Assembly: GCF_005222815.1 (NCBI RefSeq)
Contig: NZ_STGB01000003.1
Span: forward strand, 327,955-391,954
Reading direction: 5' to 3'
Source of the DNA: Roseomonas sp. AR75
Lineage (GTDB): Bacteria > Pseudomonadota > Alphaproteobacteria > Acetobacterales > Acetobacteraceae
DNA: 64,000 nucleotides
Part shown: one piece after another, positions 39,101 to 45,514 of the stretch
How the letters are laid out: each line of letters opens with the position of its first letter
Numbering within the stretch: the first letter of the stretch is position 1
Translations under genes and position numbers: made by a program
The notes under the pieces: generated by a model
The model's database searches: none
What the model was told of the DNA's origin: nothing
Seen by the model: only the letters and a program-made list of their open reading frames with translations

Positions 39101-40837
39101 CTGGGCTGCGGCGAGCGCGTCGGCGGTGGTCTCCGCGTCCTGCTGCGCGGCGGCGCGCTCGGCCTCCGGCACCAGCGCGGCGCGCGCGGCGTCGCGCTCG
39201 GCGGCAAGGCGCTGATGCTGCTGGCCCAGCCGGCGCAGCGCGACCTCGGCGGCCTCCAGCGCGGCGCGGGCGCGGGTCTCGGCTTCCTCGGCCTCGGCGG
39301 CGGCGCCGCGGGCGGCCTCGTGGCGGGCCTGCGCCTCGGCCCGCCCGGCCTCCATCGCGACCAGCGCGTCTTCGGCCGCGGCCAGCGCGGCCTCGGCCTC
39401 CGTCACCGCGGCCGCGGCGGCGTCCAGCGCGTCCTGCGGCACTCGGGCGGCCTCGGCGGCGCCCTGCTCGGCGGCGAGCCGGTTGCCCTGCTCGGCCAGG
39501 CGCTTGGCGCGGTTGGCGGCCTCGCTCTCGGCGCTGGCCAGTGCGGCGGCCTGGGCGGCGGCCTCGGCGGCCAGTTCGGTGGCGCGGTCGGCAGCGCGCG
39601 CGGCGTCCTGCACGGCCTCGGCGGCCTCGGCCTCGGCGGCCTCGGCGGCTTCGCTGCGCGCCGGCAGGCTGGCGGCGGCGGCTTCCAGCGCCTCGGCCTC
39701 GGTAGCGAGCCGGGCGGCGGCGGCCTCGGCATCGGCCTGCATGCGCGCGGCGTGGTCCAGGTCGCGGGCCAGCGCATCCCGCCGGCCGGTGGCGGCGTCG
39801 AGCGCCGCGCGGGCGTCCTGTTCCTCGGCGTCCAGCGTCTCGGATTCGACGCGGCGGCGTTCCAGCGCGGTGCGCGCCAGCGCCTCCGCCTCGCGCGGGC
39901 CGGGCAGCCCCTGCTCCGCGGCGAAGGCACGCTTCGCAGCCCCTTCCGCCTCGAACTCGGCCTCGCCGACCGCGGTGCGGGCGCGGTGGAAGGCTTCCTT
40001 CGCCGTCGCCAGCGTCGCCTGGGCGCGGGCGCGCAGGATCGCCAGCCACTCCACCTCGGCCCCGCGCACCAAGCCGGAGAGGTTGCGGTAGCGCGCCGCC
40101 TGCCGGGCCTGTCGCTGCAGGCCCTGCCGCGCGCCCTCCATCTCGTTCAGCAGGTCCTCGGCGCGGGCGAGGTTGTTCTCCGCCTGGCGCAGCTTCAGCT
40201 CGGCCTCGTGCCGGCGGGCGCGCAGGCCGGCGATGCCGGCCGCTTCCTCCAGCACCGCGCGGCGATCCTCGGGCTTGGCCTGGATCAGCGCGGCGACCCG
40301 GCCCTGGCTGACCATGGCGGAGCTGCGCGCGCCGGAGCCGATATCGGCGAACATGGTCTGCACGTCGCGCGCCCGCAGCTCCCGCCCGTTGACGCGGAAG
40401 CTGCTGCCGGAGCCGCGCTCGATCTTGCGCACGATCTCGAGGTCCGGCGTCTCGGCATTCGGTGGCGGGGCAAGCCCCATCGCCTCCTCCAGCGTCAGCG
40501 TCACCTCGCACACATTGCGGGAGGCGCGGCTGGCCGTGCCGGCGAAGATCACGTCCTCCATCTCGCCGCCGCGCATGGTGCGGGCGTTCGTCTCGCCCAT
40601 CGCCCAGCGCAGGGCTTCCACGATGTTGGACTTGCCGCAGCCATTCGGGCCGACGATGCCGGTGAGCCCCGGCATCACCTCGACCAGCGTCGCCTCGGCG
40701 AAGGACTTGAACCCGGCGATGCGCAGCCGGGTGAGGCGGGCCGTGCGCGCCGCCTCGATCTGTGCCTCGGTCCGGCCGGGCTCCTCGGCGGGCGCGGCCT
40801 CCGTGCCCTCCTCGGCGGGCGGCGGCACGGCCTCCAT
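36182..40837 (-). CDS. smc: Chromosome segregation ATPase SMC, unusually long (1551 aa)
   Basis: Condensin ATPase that organises and segregates the chromosome. The 1551-residue product has an N-terminal head with FKSFAEATLVEVMPG and Walker A GPNGCGKSN (about 63-71), Gln-loop and VSQGRVAAL. Coiled coil runs from about 205 to 715, a hinge from about 716 to 850, coiled coil to about 1340, then the C-terminal head with signature LLSGGEQALTALSL (1441-1454) and Walker B VCVLDEVDAPLDD. Typical bacterial SMC is about 1170-1190 residues, so roughly 365 residues are extra. Residues 446-715 and 913-1182 each contain three units in exact 90-residue register (see repeats). Starts 1 nt after the dsbA-like gene stop. 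ScpA and ScpB are not in the window. Confidence 0.97.
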   Translation of the reverse strand: MEAVPPPAEEGTEAAPAEEPGRTEAQIEAARTARLTRLRIAGFKSFAEATLVEVMPGLTGIVGPNGCGKSNIVEALRWAMGETNARTMRGGEMEDVIFAGTASRASRNVCEVTLTLEEAMGLAPPPNAETPDLEIVRKIERGSGSSFRVNGRELRARDVQTMFADIGSGARSSAMVSQGRVAALIQAKPEDRRAVLEEAAGIAGLRARRHEAELKLRQAENNLARAEDLLNEMEGARQGLQRQARQAARYRNLSGLVRGAEVEWLAILRARAQATLATAKEAFHRARTAVGEAEFEAEGAAKRAFAAEQGLPGPREAEALARTALERRRVESETLDAEEQDARAALDAATGRRDALARDLDHAARMQADAEAAAARLATEAEALEAAAASLPARSEAAEAAEAEAAEAVQDAARAADRATELAAEAAAQAAALASAESEAANRAKRLAEQGNRLAAEQGAAEAARVPQDALDAAAAAVTEAEAALAAAEDALVAMEAGRAEAQARHEAARGAAAEAEEAETRARAALEAAEVALRRLGQQHQRLAAERDAARAALVPEAERAAAQQDAETTADALAAAQQALAAAEATHAETVARLQAARAATADAEGAATRANAALDGAAGALRRLAEQRSRLAAERDAATAALVPDAERGAALDEAEAAEAALRDSRAALEGAEAARAAAQSRHEAARSAAVAAEGARARARAEVAALTEVAAAAAVSAGLAPVLDSVSVPAGLEAALGAALGEALDSPLDAAAPRHWRALPPFEVPPHLPGGATPLSRLVEAPAALARALSQIGLLPRGQDGAALQTALLPGQALVSEDGALWRWDGHCARAGTPSPGAVRLAQRNKLRAAQVVLDQAEAAAAAAQTVRAEAESEEQAAREEEARCRGLRAEAERRAAAAIAAAERIAARAAEAEQRLAALAPELGRLDADVGAAEAALAAARAARDAVPDLAVAQRAARDAAEEERQAREAEARLREARADAERRAGAAATTAERVAARAAQTEQRLAAVEPELARLDTELQAAAAALEQARAARAAAPDTLAARAARDAAARAEQQAVQQDATARETRRGAEATLARLRQEAQALTARAAEAEARLAVLAPQVERAAAEREAAEATLAEAQAAREAAPDLAALRAEVEQARAALVAARAAEAAARDARAALAAEATRLAARQETIGPERAEWAQRREEAAARREELSSRREEAEAEVTRLAEAPEAAATRRAAAARLLAEAETAHAEAARVLHEAETELRAATNHRREADARFVAAREGQVRAEGAMETAEAAALSVEERIAERLGEAHPDLPADVADLTEQAEERARKKLDRLTREREEMGPVNLRAEQELSELDARRDAIDTERSEVATAIAKLRGQIGHLNREGRERLRVVFDKVDAEFRGLFTRLFGGGRAHLALVGSDDPLEAGLEIYAEPPGKKLASLNLLSGGEQALTALSLIFAVFRCNPAPVCVLDEVDAPLDDANVERLCDLLEVMAAGDEEGRNGTRFLIVTHHPLTMARMHRLYGVTMQERGVSRLLSVDLQRAVELAETPVAG
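37292..38101 (-). repeat. Three 90-residue (270-bp) repeats in the descending SMC arm
   Basis: Encodes SMC residues 913-1182. Units start at Arg913, Arg1003 and Arg1093, each exactly 90 residues apart. Each opens with RAA.xE.RLA followed by a Pro six residues later; unit A begins RAAEAEQRLAALAPELGRLD and unit C RAAEAEARLAVLAPQVERAA. A second anchor, ARAAR/QAAREAVP-like with PD at positions 41-42 of each unit, repeats too. The first two units are closest. Confidence 0.85.
38693..39502 (-). repeat. Three 90-residue (270-bp) repeats in the ascending SMC arm
   Basis: Encodes SMC residues 446-715. Units start at Arg446, Arg536 and Arg626, exactly 90 residues apart. Each opens RL..Q..RLAAE and has VP at positions 21-22; units 2 and 3 agree at about 22 of the first 30 residues (for example RLAAERDAARAALVPEAER against RLAAERDAATAALVPDAER). 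The pattern HEAAR near position 61 recurs in units 1 and 3. The last unit runs into the hinge. Confidence 0.85.
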
Positions 40838-40838
40838 G

Positions 40839-41441
40839 TCAGCGCGTCTCGGCGACCAGGGCGGCGAAGCGGTCGAAGCCGATGGCGCCCGGCACCACGC
40901 GGCTGCCGAACACGAAGGTCGGCGTGGAGCTGACATTGTACTGCCGCTGCGCCTCGGCCCGCTGCTCCAGGATGGCGCGCTGCAGGGGCGCGTCCACGAT
41001 CGCCTTCTCGAAGGTCTCGCGATCCATGCCGGCCACGGCCGAGAGCTTCCACAGCTCGCCCTTCACATCCGCGTTGCGGTTGAAGGCCCAGCGGTCCTGG
41101 GTGGCGAACAGCGTCTGGACGAAAGCCGAGTAGCGATCCGCCGGCACGCTGCGCGCCAGGGCGGCGACGGCCAGGGCGAGCTGGTCCAGCGGGAAGTCGC
41201 GATACACCAGCCGCACGCGGCCTGTGTCGATCAGGTCCTGCTTCACCTTGGGGAAGGTGTCGCGCGAGAAGGCCGCGCAATGGCCGCAGGTCAGCGAGAA
41301 GAACTCCTGCACCACCACCGGCGCATCGGCCTTGCCGATGGAGCGCTCGGTCAGGCGCGGGTCGTCCTGGGCGAAGGACGGGGCGGCAGGCAGCGCCACG
41401 GCGCCGGCAGCAAGGGCGAGGACGGAACGGCGAGGGATCAT
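40839..41441 (-). CDS. DsbA-family thiol:disulfide oxidoreductase
   Basis: A 200-residue periplasmic thioredoxin-fold protein. The signal peptide (RRSVLALAAGAVALPAAPSFA) ends near residue 24; the redox motif is CGHC at Cys52-Cys55 in FFSLTCGHCAAFSRD, with the cis-Pro in SSTPTFVFG. The helical insertion fits the DsbA/Com1-like group. The ATG is 46 nt after the dciA-like stop and the gene ends 1 nt before smc. Its presence between replication and segregation genes recurs in alphaproteobacteria (recalled), but no functional link is known. Confidence 0.93.
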   Translation of the reverse strand: MIPRRSVLALAAGAVALPAAPSFAQDDPRLTERSIGKADAPVVVQEFFSLTCGHCAAFSRDTFPKVKQDLIDTGRVRLVYRDFPLDQLALAVAALARSVPADRYSAFVQTLFATQDRWAFNRNADVKGELWKLSAVAGMDRETFEKAIVDAPLQRAILEQRAEAQRQYNVSSTPTFVFGSRVVPGAIGFDRFAALVAETR

Positions 41442-41487
41442 TCAGGCAGCCTCCGGCAAAGCGGGGTCTGGGACTCGGGGGGGTCCC

Positions 41488-41976
41488 TTATCGGTTCCGA
41501 TAGACGCCGCGGCCAAGCTTTTCCAGGGCCTCGCGCAGATCCCCCGGCGGCAGGGCCTCCAGCCGCTCCGCCACGGGCTTCGGCAGGGCACCCGGACGGG
41601 CCGGCGCGGGGGTGGCGCGGTGCGGGGCGCCGCTGGCGGCCTGCTGCACGAAACGCAGCCGTTCCACCACGGCGCGGCCGAGATGGCCATTGATCCGGGC
41701 CGTCAGCTCCGGCGCCAGGTGCTGCAACTCCATGGCCACCGGGCCGGAACAGGCGATGGTGAGCGTGCCGGCGGTGAGCCGCAGCGGCGCCGTGACGGCG
41801 GCCAACGCCGGCCCGACCGCCTGCGGCCAGTCCGCCATCAGCGCGGCGCCGGCCGGGCTGCGCCGGCGGAAGGCCGTGCGGGTGACGGCCGGGATCAGGG
41901 CGGAGAGTGCCAGGGGGGCTCCCGGAAACCGCCTTGCGTCGCCATCCTTCGCCACGCGTGACCCCTTCTTCCTCAT
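41488..41976 (-). CDS. DUF721 / DciA-like protein
   Basis: A 162-residue protein with the DUF721 core: ALSALIPAVTRTAFRRRSPAGAALMADWPQAVGP, then AVTAPLRLTAGTLTIACSGPVAMELQHLAPELTARIN. DciA proteins load the replicative helicase DnaB in bacteria lacking DnaC, so that role is likely (family knowledge). A Pro/Ala linker and a C-terminal helix follow. The start is ambiguous: ATG at 41976 or GTG at 41955. It overlaps or abuts the 5' end of mutY on the other strand. Probable first gene of dciA-dsbA-smc. Confidence 0.8.
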   Translation of the reverse strand: MRKKGSRVAKDGDARRFPGAPLALSALIPAVTRTAFRRRSPAGAALMADWPQAVGPALAAVTAPLRLTAGTLTIACSGPVAMELQHLAPELTARINGHLGRAVVERLRFVQQAASGAPHRATPAPARPGALPKPVAERLEALPPGDLREALEKLGRGVYRNR

Positions 41977-43034
41977 TGCCGGGCGGGCCGCCGGCCCCCG
42001 ACCTGCTCGCCTGGTACGACCGGCATCGGCGCGACCTGCCGTGGCGGGACGTCTCGGGCAAGCCCGATCCTTACCGCGTCTGGCTGTCCGAGGTCATGCT
42101 CCAGCAGACCACGGTGGCCGCGGTGGGCCCGCGCTATGCGCGGTTCCTGGCGCGGTTCCCCGATGTGGCGGCGCTGGCCGCCGCGCCCTGGGCGGCGGTG
42201 GCGGAGGAATGGGCCGGCCTCGGCTACTACGCCCGGGCGCGCAACCTGCATGCCGGGGCGAAGGCGCTGGCGGAACAGGGGTTCCCGCGGGACGTCACGG
42301 GACTCCGCGGGATTCCCGGGATCGGCGCCTATACCGCGGCGGCGGTGGCGGCCATCGCCTTCGGCGTGCCGGTGGTGCCGACGGATGGGAATGTGGAACG
42401 GGTGGCGGCCCGCATCCATGCCGTGGAGGCGCCGCTGCCGGGCGCCAAGAAGGCGCTGGATGCGCTGGCGAATCGCTGGATGGAGCAGCCCGCTGCGCGG
42501 GCCCGCCCCGGCGACTTCGCCCAGGCGCTGTTCGACCTCGGCGCCACGATCTGCACGCCGAGGCGCCCGGCCTGCGCGCTCTGCCCCTGGCGCGAGGCCT
42601 GTGCGGCACAGCGTGCCGGCATTGCGGAGACCCTGCCGCGCAAGGCGGAGAAGAAGGCGCGGCCGCTGCGGTTCGGCGTGCATTTCGCCATGGCCGATGC
42701 CGACGGCCGCCTTCTGGTGCGCCGCCGCCCGGCGACGGGGCTGCTCGGCGGCATGCTTGAAGTCCCCGGAACACCCTGGCGCGAGGCCGCCTGGGCCGCG
42801 GCGGAGGCGCTGGCGCATGCGCCCGTGCCCGGCCTGCGCTGGACCGCCCTGCCCGGCGAGGCGCGGCACGGCTTCACCCATTTCGAGCTGCGCATGACGC
42901 TGCTCGCCGCGCGGCATGCGGGCGGCGCGCCGGAGGGGTTCGCCTGGTTGCCGCCGGCGGAGGCGAAGGCCGCGATGCCGACGGTGATGCGCAAGCTGCT
43001 CGTCCTGGCGGAGGACGCCTTCAGCCCGGCGTGA
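41958..43034 (+). CDS. mutY: A/G-specific adenine glycosylase MutY
   Basis: Removes adenine mispaired with 8-oxoguanine. The 358-residue protein has LLAWYDRHRRDLPWR, VWLSEVMLQQTTVAAV with the catalytic Glu, the helix-hairpin-helix GIPGIGAYTAAAVAAIAFG, the catalytic Asp in VVPTDGNVERV, the [4Fe-4S] ligand spacing C-x6-C-x2-C-x5-C (CTPRRPACALCPWREAC) and a C-terminal NUDIX-like domain with GFTHFELRMTL. The GTG at 41958 gives a normal start; the ATG at 41907 lies inside the opposing gene. Confidence 0.96.
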   Translation: MTPSSSLPGGPPAPDLLAWYDRHRRDLPWRDVSGKPDPYRVWLSEVMLQQTTVAAVGPRYARFLARFPDVAALAAAPWAAVAEEWAGLGYYARARNLHAGAKALAEQGFPRDVTGLRGIPGIGAYTAAAVAAIAFGVPVVPTDGNVERVAARIHAVEAPLPGAKKALDALANRWMEQPAARARPGDFAQALFDLGATICTPRRPACALCPWREACAAQRAGIAETLPRKAEKKARPLRFGVHFAMADADGRLLVRRRPATGLLGGMLEVPGTPWREAAWAAAEALAHAPVPGLRWTALPGEARHGFTHFELRMTLLAARHAGGAPEGFAWLPPAEAKAAMPTVMRKLLVLAEDAFSPA

Positions 43035-43620
43035 CGGCTTCCCGCAAGGCCGCCGGCAGCGCGGCAAGCAGTGCCGGCTCGGCTACGGAGAGGGGCGGGC
43101 CGGAGGCGACGAGGCGTGGCTCGGCACGCTGCGTGTCGAGGATGCGCCACAGGTCGCAAGCGGCGGCGTAGCGCGCGAAATTGGCGCAGGCGCGAGGGAA
43201 GCGGCGCCGCGCGTCGGCTTCCGGCACGGCATGCCCGCCCGCCGCGACGCGATCGGCGATGCGGCGCAGCGCCAGACTGAGATCCGGCAGGATGCAGAAC
43301 AGAAGGTTCACGCTGAAGCCGGCGGCTTTCGCGCCTCGCACGGTGCGCAGGTGCGTGAGGCCGGCGAGGGTGGTTTCGAGCGCGAAGCTGCGGCGTGCGG
43401 CGATTCCCTCGTCGACAAGTGTCAGCACAAGACGCGCCGCTCGGGTTGCGGTCTGCGCGTCGGGCGTCTGCGTGAGCGGCGACAAGCCACGCGCCAACTC
43501 ATCCAGATTGACGAAGCGTTCCGTTCCCGCCGCCGTACGCAGATAGCGCCGCGCATAGGTTGTCTTGCCGACGCCGTTCGGCCCGGCGATCAGCCAGAGG
43601 ATCGGCCTGGCCTCACCCAC
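43021..43620 (-). CDS. Zeta-toxin-like P-loop kinase
   Basis: A 199-residue small P-loop protein with Walker A IAGPNGVGKTTYARRYL (residues 11-27), NLDELARGLSPL and FALETTLAGLTHLRTVRGAKAAGF, the pattern of zeta-toxin/COG4185 ATPases. Zeta toxins phosphorylate UDP-N-acetylglucosamine; chromosomal relatives have other or unknown roles. No epsilon-like antitoxin is seen upstream. The start overlaps the 3' end of ccrM by 8 nt, so it is probably co-expressed with it, and its 3' end overlaps the convergent mutY stop. Confidence 0.8.
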   Translation of the reverse strand: MGEARPILWLIAGPNGVGKTTYARRYLRTAAGTERFVNLDELARGLSPLTQTPDAQTATRAARLVLTLVDEGIAARRSFALETTLAGLTHLRTVRGAKAAGFSVNLLFCILPDLSLALRRIADRVAAGGHAVPEADARRRFPRACANFARYAAACDLWRILDTQRAEPRLVASGPPLSVAEPALLAALPAALREAVTPG

Positions 43621-44701
43621 CTTGCGCCACCACCTCCTGCCGCAGCTCGTCCAGCAGGCGCATGCGGCCGTCGCGCGTCTCCAGGAACCAGAAGGTCCAG
43701 CCGTTGCAGGAGGGCGCCGCCTGCAGCTCCGCGCCCACCTTGTGGATCGAGCCGGCCGCGGCGCCGCAGCGAAGCGTGCCGTCCGCGCCGACCTGCGCCT
43801 TCCAGCGCCGGTGCCGGTCCGTCAGCGTCGCGCCCGCGGGAACCAGGCCGCGCTCCACCAGCACGCCGAAGGCGATGCGCGGCTGCTCCCGCTTCGAGGG
43901 CAGCGAGAGCGCCGCGCTTTCCGGCAGCGGCTCCACCAGCGCCAGCCTCTCCCGCGCCGCCGCGGCATAGGCTTCCTCGCGCTCGATCCCGAGGAAGCGC
44001 CGCCCGAGCCGCTTGGCCACCGCCGCGGTGGTGCCGGTGCCCAGGAAGGGATCGAGCACCACCTCGCCGGGCATGGTGCAGGACAGGATCACGCGATGCA
44101 GCAGCGCCTCCGGCTTCTGGGTCGGGTGCAGCTTGCTGCCGGCATCGTCGCGCAGCCTCTCCGCGCCGGTGCAGAGCGGGATGAACCAGTCGCTGCGCAT
44201 CTGCAGCTCCTCGTTCAGCGCCTTCATGGCCTGGTAGTTGAAGCGATAGCGGGATTCCGGGCTGCGCGCCGCCCAGATCAGCGTCTCATGCGCGTTGGTG
44301 AAGCGCCGACCTCGGAAATTCGGCATCGGGTTCGCCTTGCGCCAGATCACGTCGTTCAGGATCCAGAACCCCAGATCCTGCAGCGCGGCGCCCAGGCGGA
44401 ACACGTTGTGGTAGCTGCCGATCACCCAGATCGTGCCGTCCTTGCGCAGCACGCGGCGGCATTCCGCCAGCCAGTCGCGCGTGAAGGCGTCATAGGCGCC
44501 GAAATCGGCGAAGCGGTCCCAGTCGTCGTCCACGGCATCCACGACCGACGTGTCCGGCCGGCGCAGCTCGCCCTTCAATTGCAGGTTGTAGGGCGGATCG
44601 GCGAAGACGGCATGGACCGAGGCGGGCGGCAGGCGCCGCAGCGTCTCGATGCAGTCGCCGACCAGCACCTGGTCGAGCGGCAGGTCGAGACCGGTCCCCA
44701 T
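43613..44701 (-). CDS. ccrM: Cell-cycle DNA methyltransferase CcrM (GANTC N6-adenine)
   Basis: Methylates the adenine of GANTC. The 362-residue beta-class methyltransferase has the catalytic DPPY motif at residues 35-38 (VFADPPYNLQLKG) before the SAM motif VLDPFLGTGTTAAVAKRLGR. It carries the C-terminal DNA-binding extension of about 80 residues that CcrM needs (VGADGTLRCGAAAGSIHKVG, ending WFLETRDGRMRLLDELR). Length equals that of known CcrM. In alphaproteobacteria CcrM is essential for cell-cycle control. The upstream 60 nt contain two GANTC sites. rnhB is upstream on the same strand. Confidence 0.95.
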   Translation of the reverse strand: MGTGLDLPLDQVLVGDCIETLRRLPPASVHAVFADPPYNLQLKGELRRPDTSVVDAVDDDWDRFADFGAYDAFTRDWLAECRRVLRKDGTIWVIGSYHNVFRLGAALQDLGFWILNDVIWRKANPMPNFRGRRFTNAHETLIWAARSPESRYRFNYQAMKALNEELQMRSDWFIPLCTGAERLRDDAGSKLHPTQKPEALLHRVILSCTMPGEVVLDPFLGTGTTAAVAKRLGRRFLGIEREEAYAAAARERLALVEPLPESAALSLPSKREQPRIAFGVLVERGLVPAGATLTDRHRRWKAQVGADGTLRCGAAAGSIHKVGAELQAAPSCNGWTFWFLETRDGRMRLLDELRQEVVAQGG

Positions 44702-44722
44702 CGTTCTGCCCGCACCCCCCGC

Positions 44723-44755
44723 GAATCGGCCCGGCACCATGCGGCGCGCCGAGTC
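44723..44755 (-). promoter_or_regulatory. Two GANTC sites between rnhB and ccrM
   Basis: GAATC at 44723-44727 and GAGTC at 44751-44755 lie in the 60 nt upstream of the ccrM start. In Caulobacter, GANTC sites in the ccrM leader let full methylation repress the gene. A similar feedback here is inferred from position only. Confidence 0.45.
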
Positions 44756-44761
44756 GCGGCG

Positions 44762-45394
44762 TCAATCGCCGAGCAGCGCGAAGAGGCTCGCCTGGTCCAC
44801 CGGGGCGAAGCCGCGGCGGTGATGCGGTGTCGGGCCCAGGCGGGCGAGCGCCGTGCGATGCTGCTCCGTCGCATAGCCCTGGTGGCTGGCGAATCCGTAG
44901 CCCGGCCAACGCGCATCGAGCCGCGCCATCGCCCGGTCGCGCGTGACCTTCGCGAGGATCGATGCCGCGGCAATCGAGAGGCATTGGGCATCGCCGCCGA
45001 CCACGCAGCGCACCGCGCAGGGCAGTGCGGGCGGCTGGTTGCCGTCCACAAGCGCCAAGTCCGGCGGCTCCGCCAGCCGCGCGAGCGCCCGCGCCATGGC
45101 GAGTTGGCTGGCACGGAGGATGTTGATGCGGCCGATCTCCGCGACGCTGGCCGCGGCGACGGCATAGTCCAGCAACCCGGCCCGCGACGCGGCGATGAGC
45201 GCGGCGAAGGCGGCTTCCCGCTTCGCAGCGTTGAGCTTCTTGCTGTCGTCGATCAGCGCCGCGAGGGCGCGCGGGGGGCGCCGGCGGAACACCACCGCGG
45301 CGGCCAGCACAGGTCCGGCCAGCGGCCCGCGCCCGGCCTCGTCGAGCCCGGCCACCCGTCCGCCATGCGCCGATTCGAGCGTGAAACCCGGCAT
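44762..45394 (-). CDS. rnhB: Ribonuclease HII
   Basis: Removes ribonucleotides from DNA. The 210-residue protein has the RNase HII catalytic set: [14 protein letters not shown] with Asp and Glu, [13 protein letters not shown], the Asp in ALVDGN and the Asp in [12 protein letters not shown] at 45394 is preceded by GGAGG at short distance; a TTG at 45436 has no ribosome binding site. It precedes ccrM, an arrangement also seen in other alphaproteobacteria (recalled). Confidence 0.95.
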   Translation of the reverse strand: MPGFTLESAHGGRVAGLDEAGRGPLAGPVLAAAVVFRRRPPRALAALIDDSKKLNAAKREAAFAALIAASRAGLLDYAVAAASVAEIGRINILRASQLAMARALARLAEPPDLALVDGNQPPALPCAVRCVVGGDAQCLSIAAASILAKVTRDRAMARLDARWPGYGFASHQGYATEQHRTALARLGPTPHHRRGFAPVDQASLFALLGD

Positions 45395-45514
45395 GACCTC
45401 CGCATAGCGCGCGGGGTCGAGTCCTGGCGAGGGCAACCCGCGCGGTCGGCGCCGCGTTCGCGGCCGATCAGCGTCGGACCATGGCGACGACGGTTGCGAG
45501 CCGGTCGGGCGACG

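Noticed and set aside
36284..40933. A 1549-residue open frame antisense to smc.
   Set aside because: Its length follows from GC-rich, Ala/Glu/Arg-biased codons of smc. The translation is low-complexity Gly/Arg/Leu with no domain, and smc on the other strand has complete, ordered motifs.
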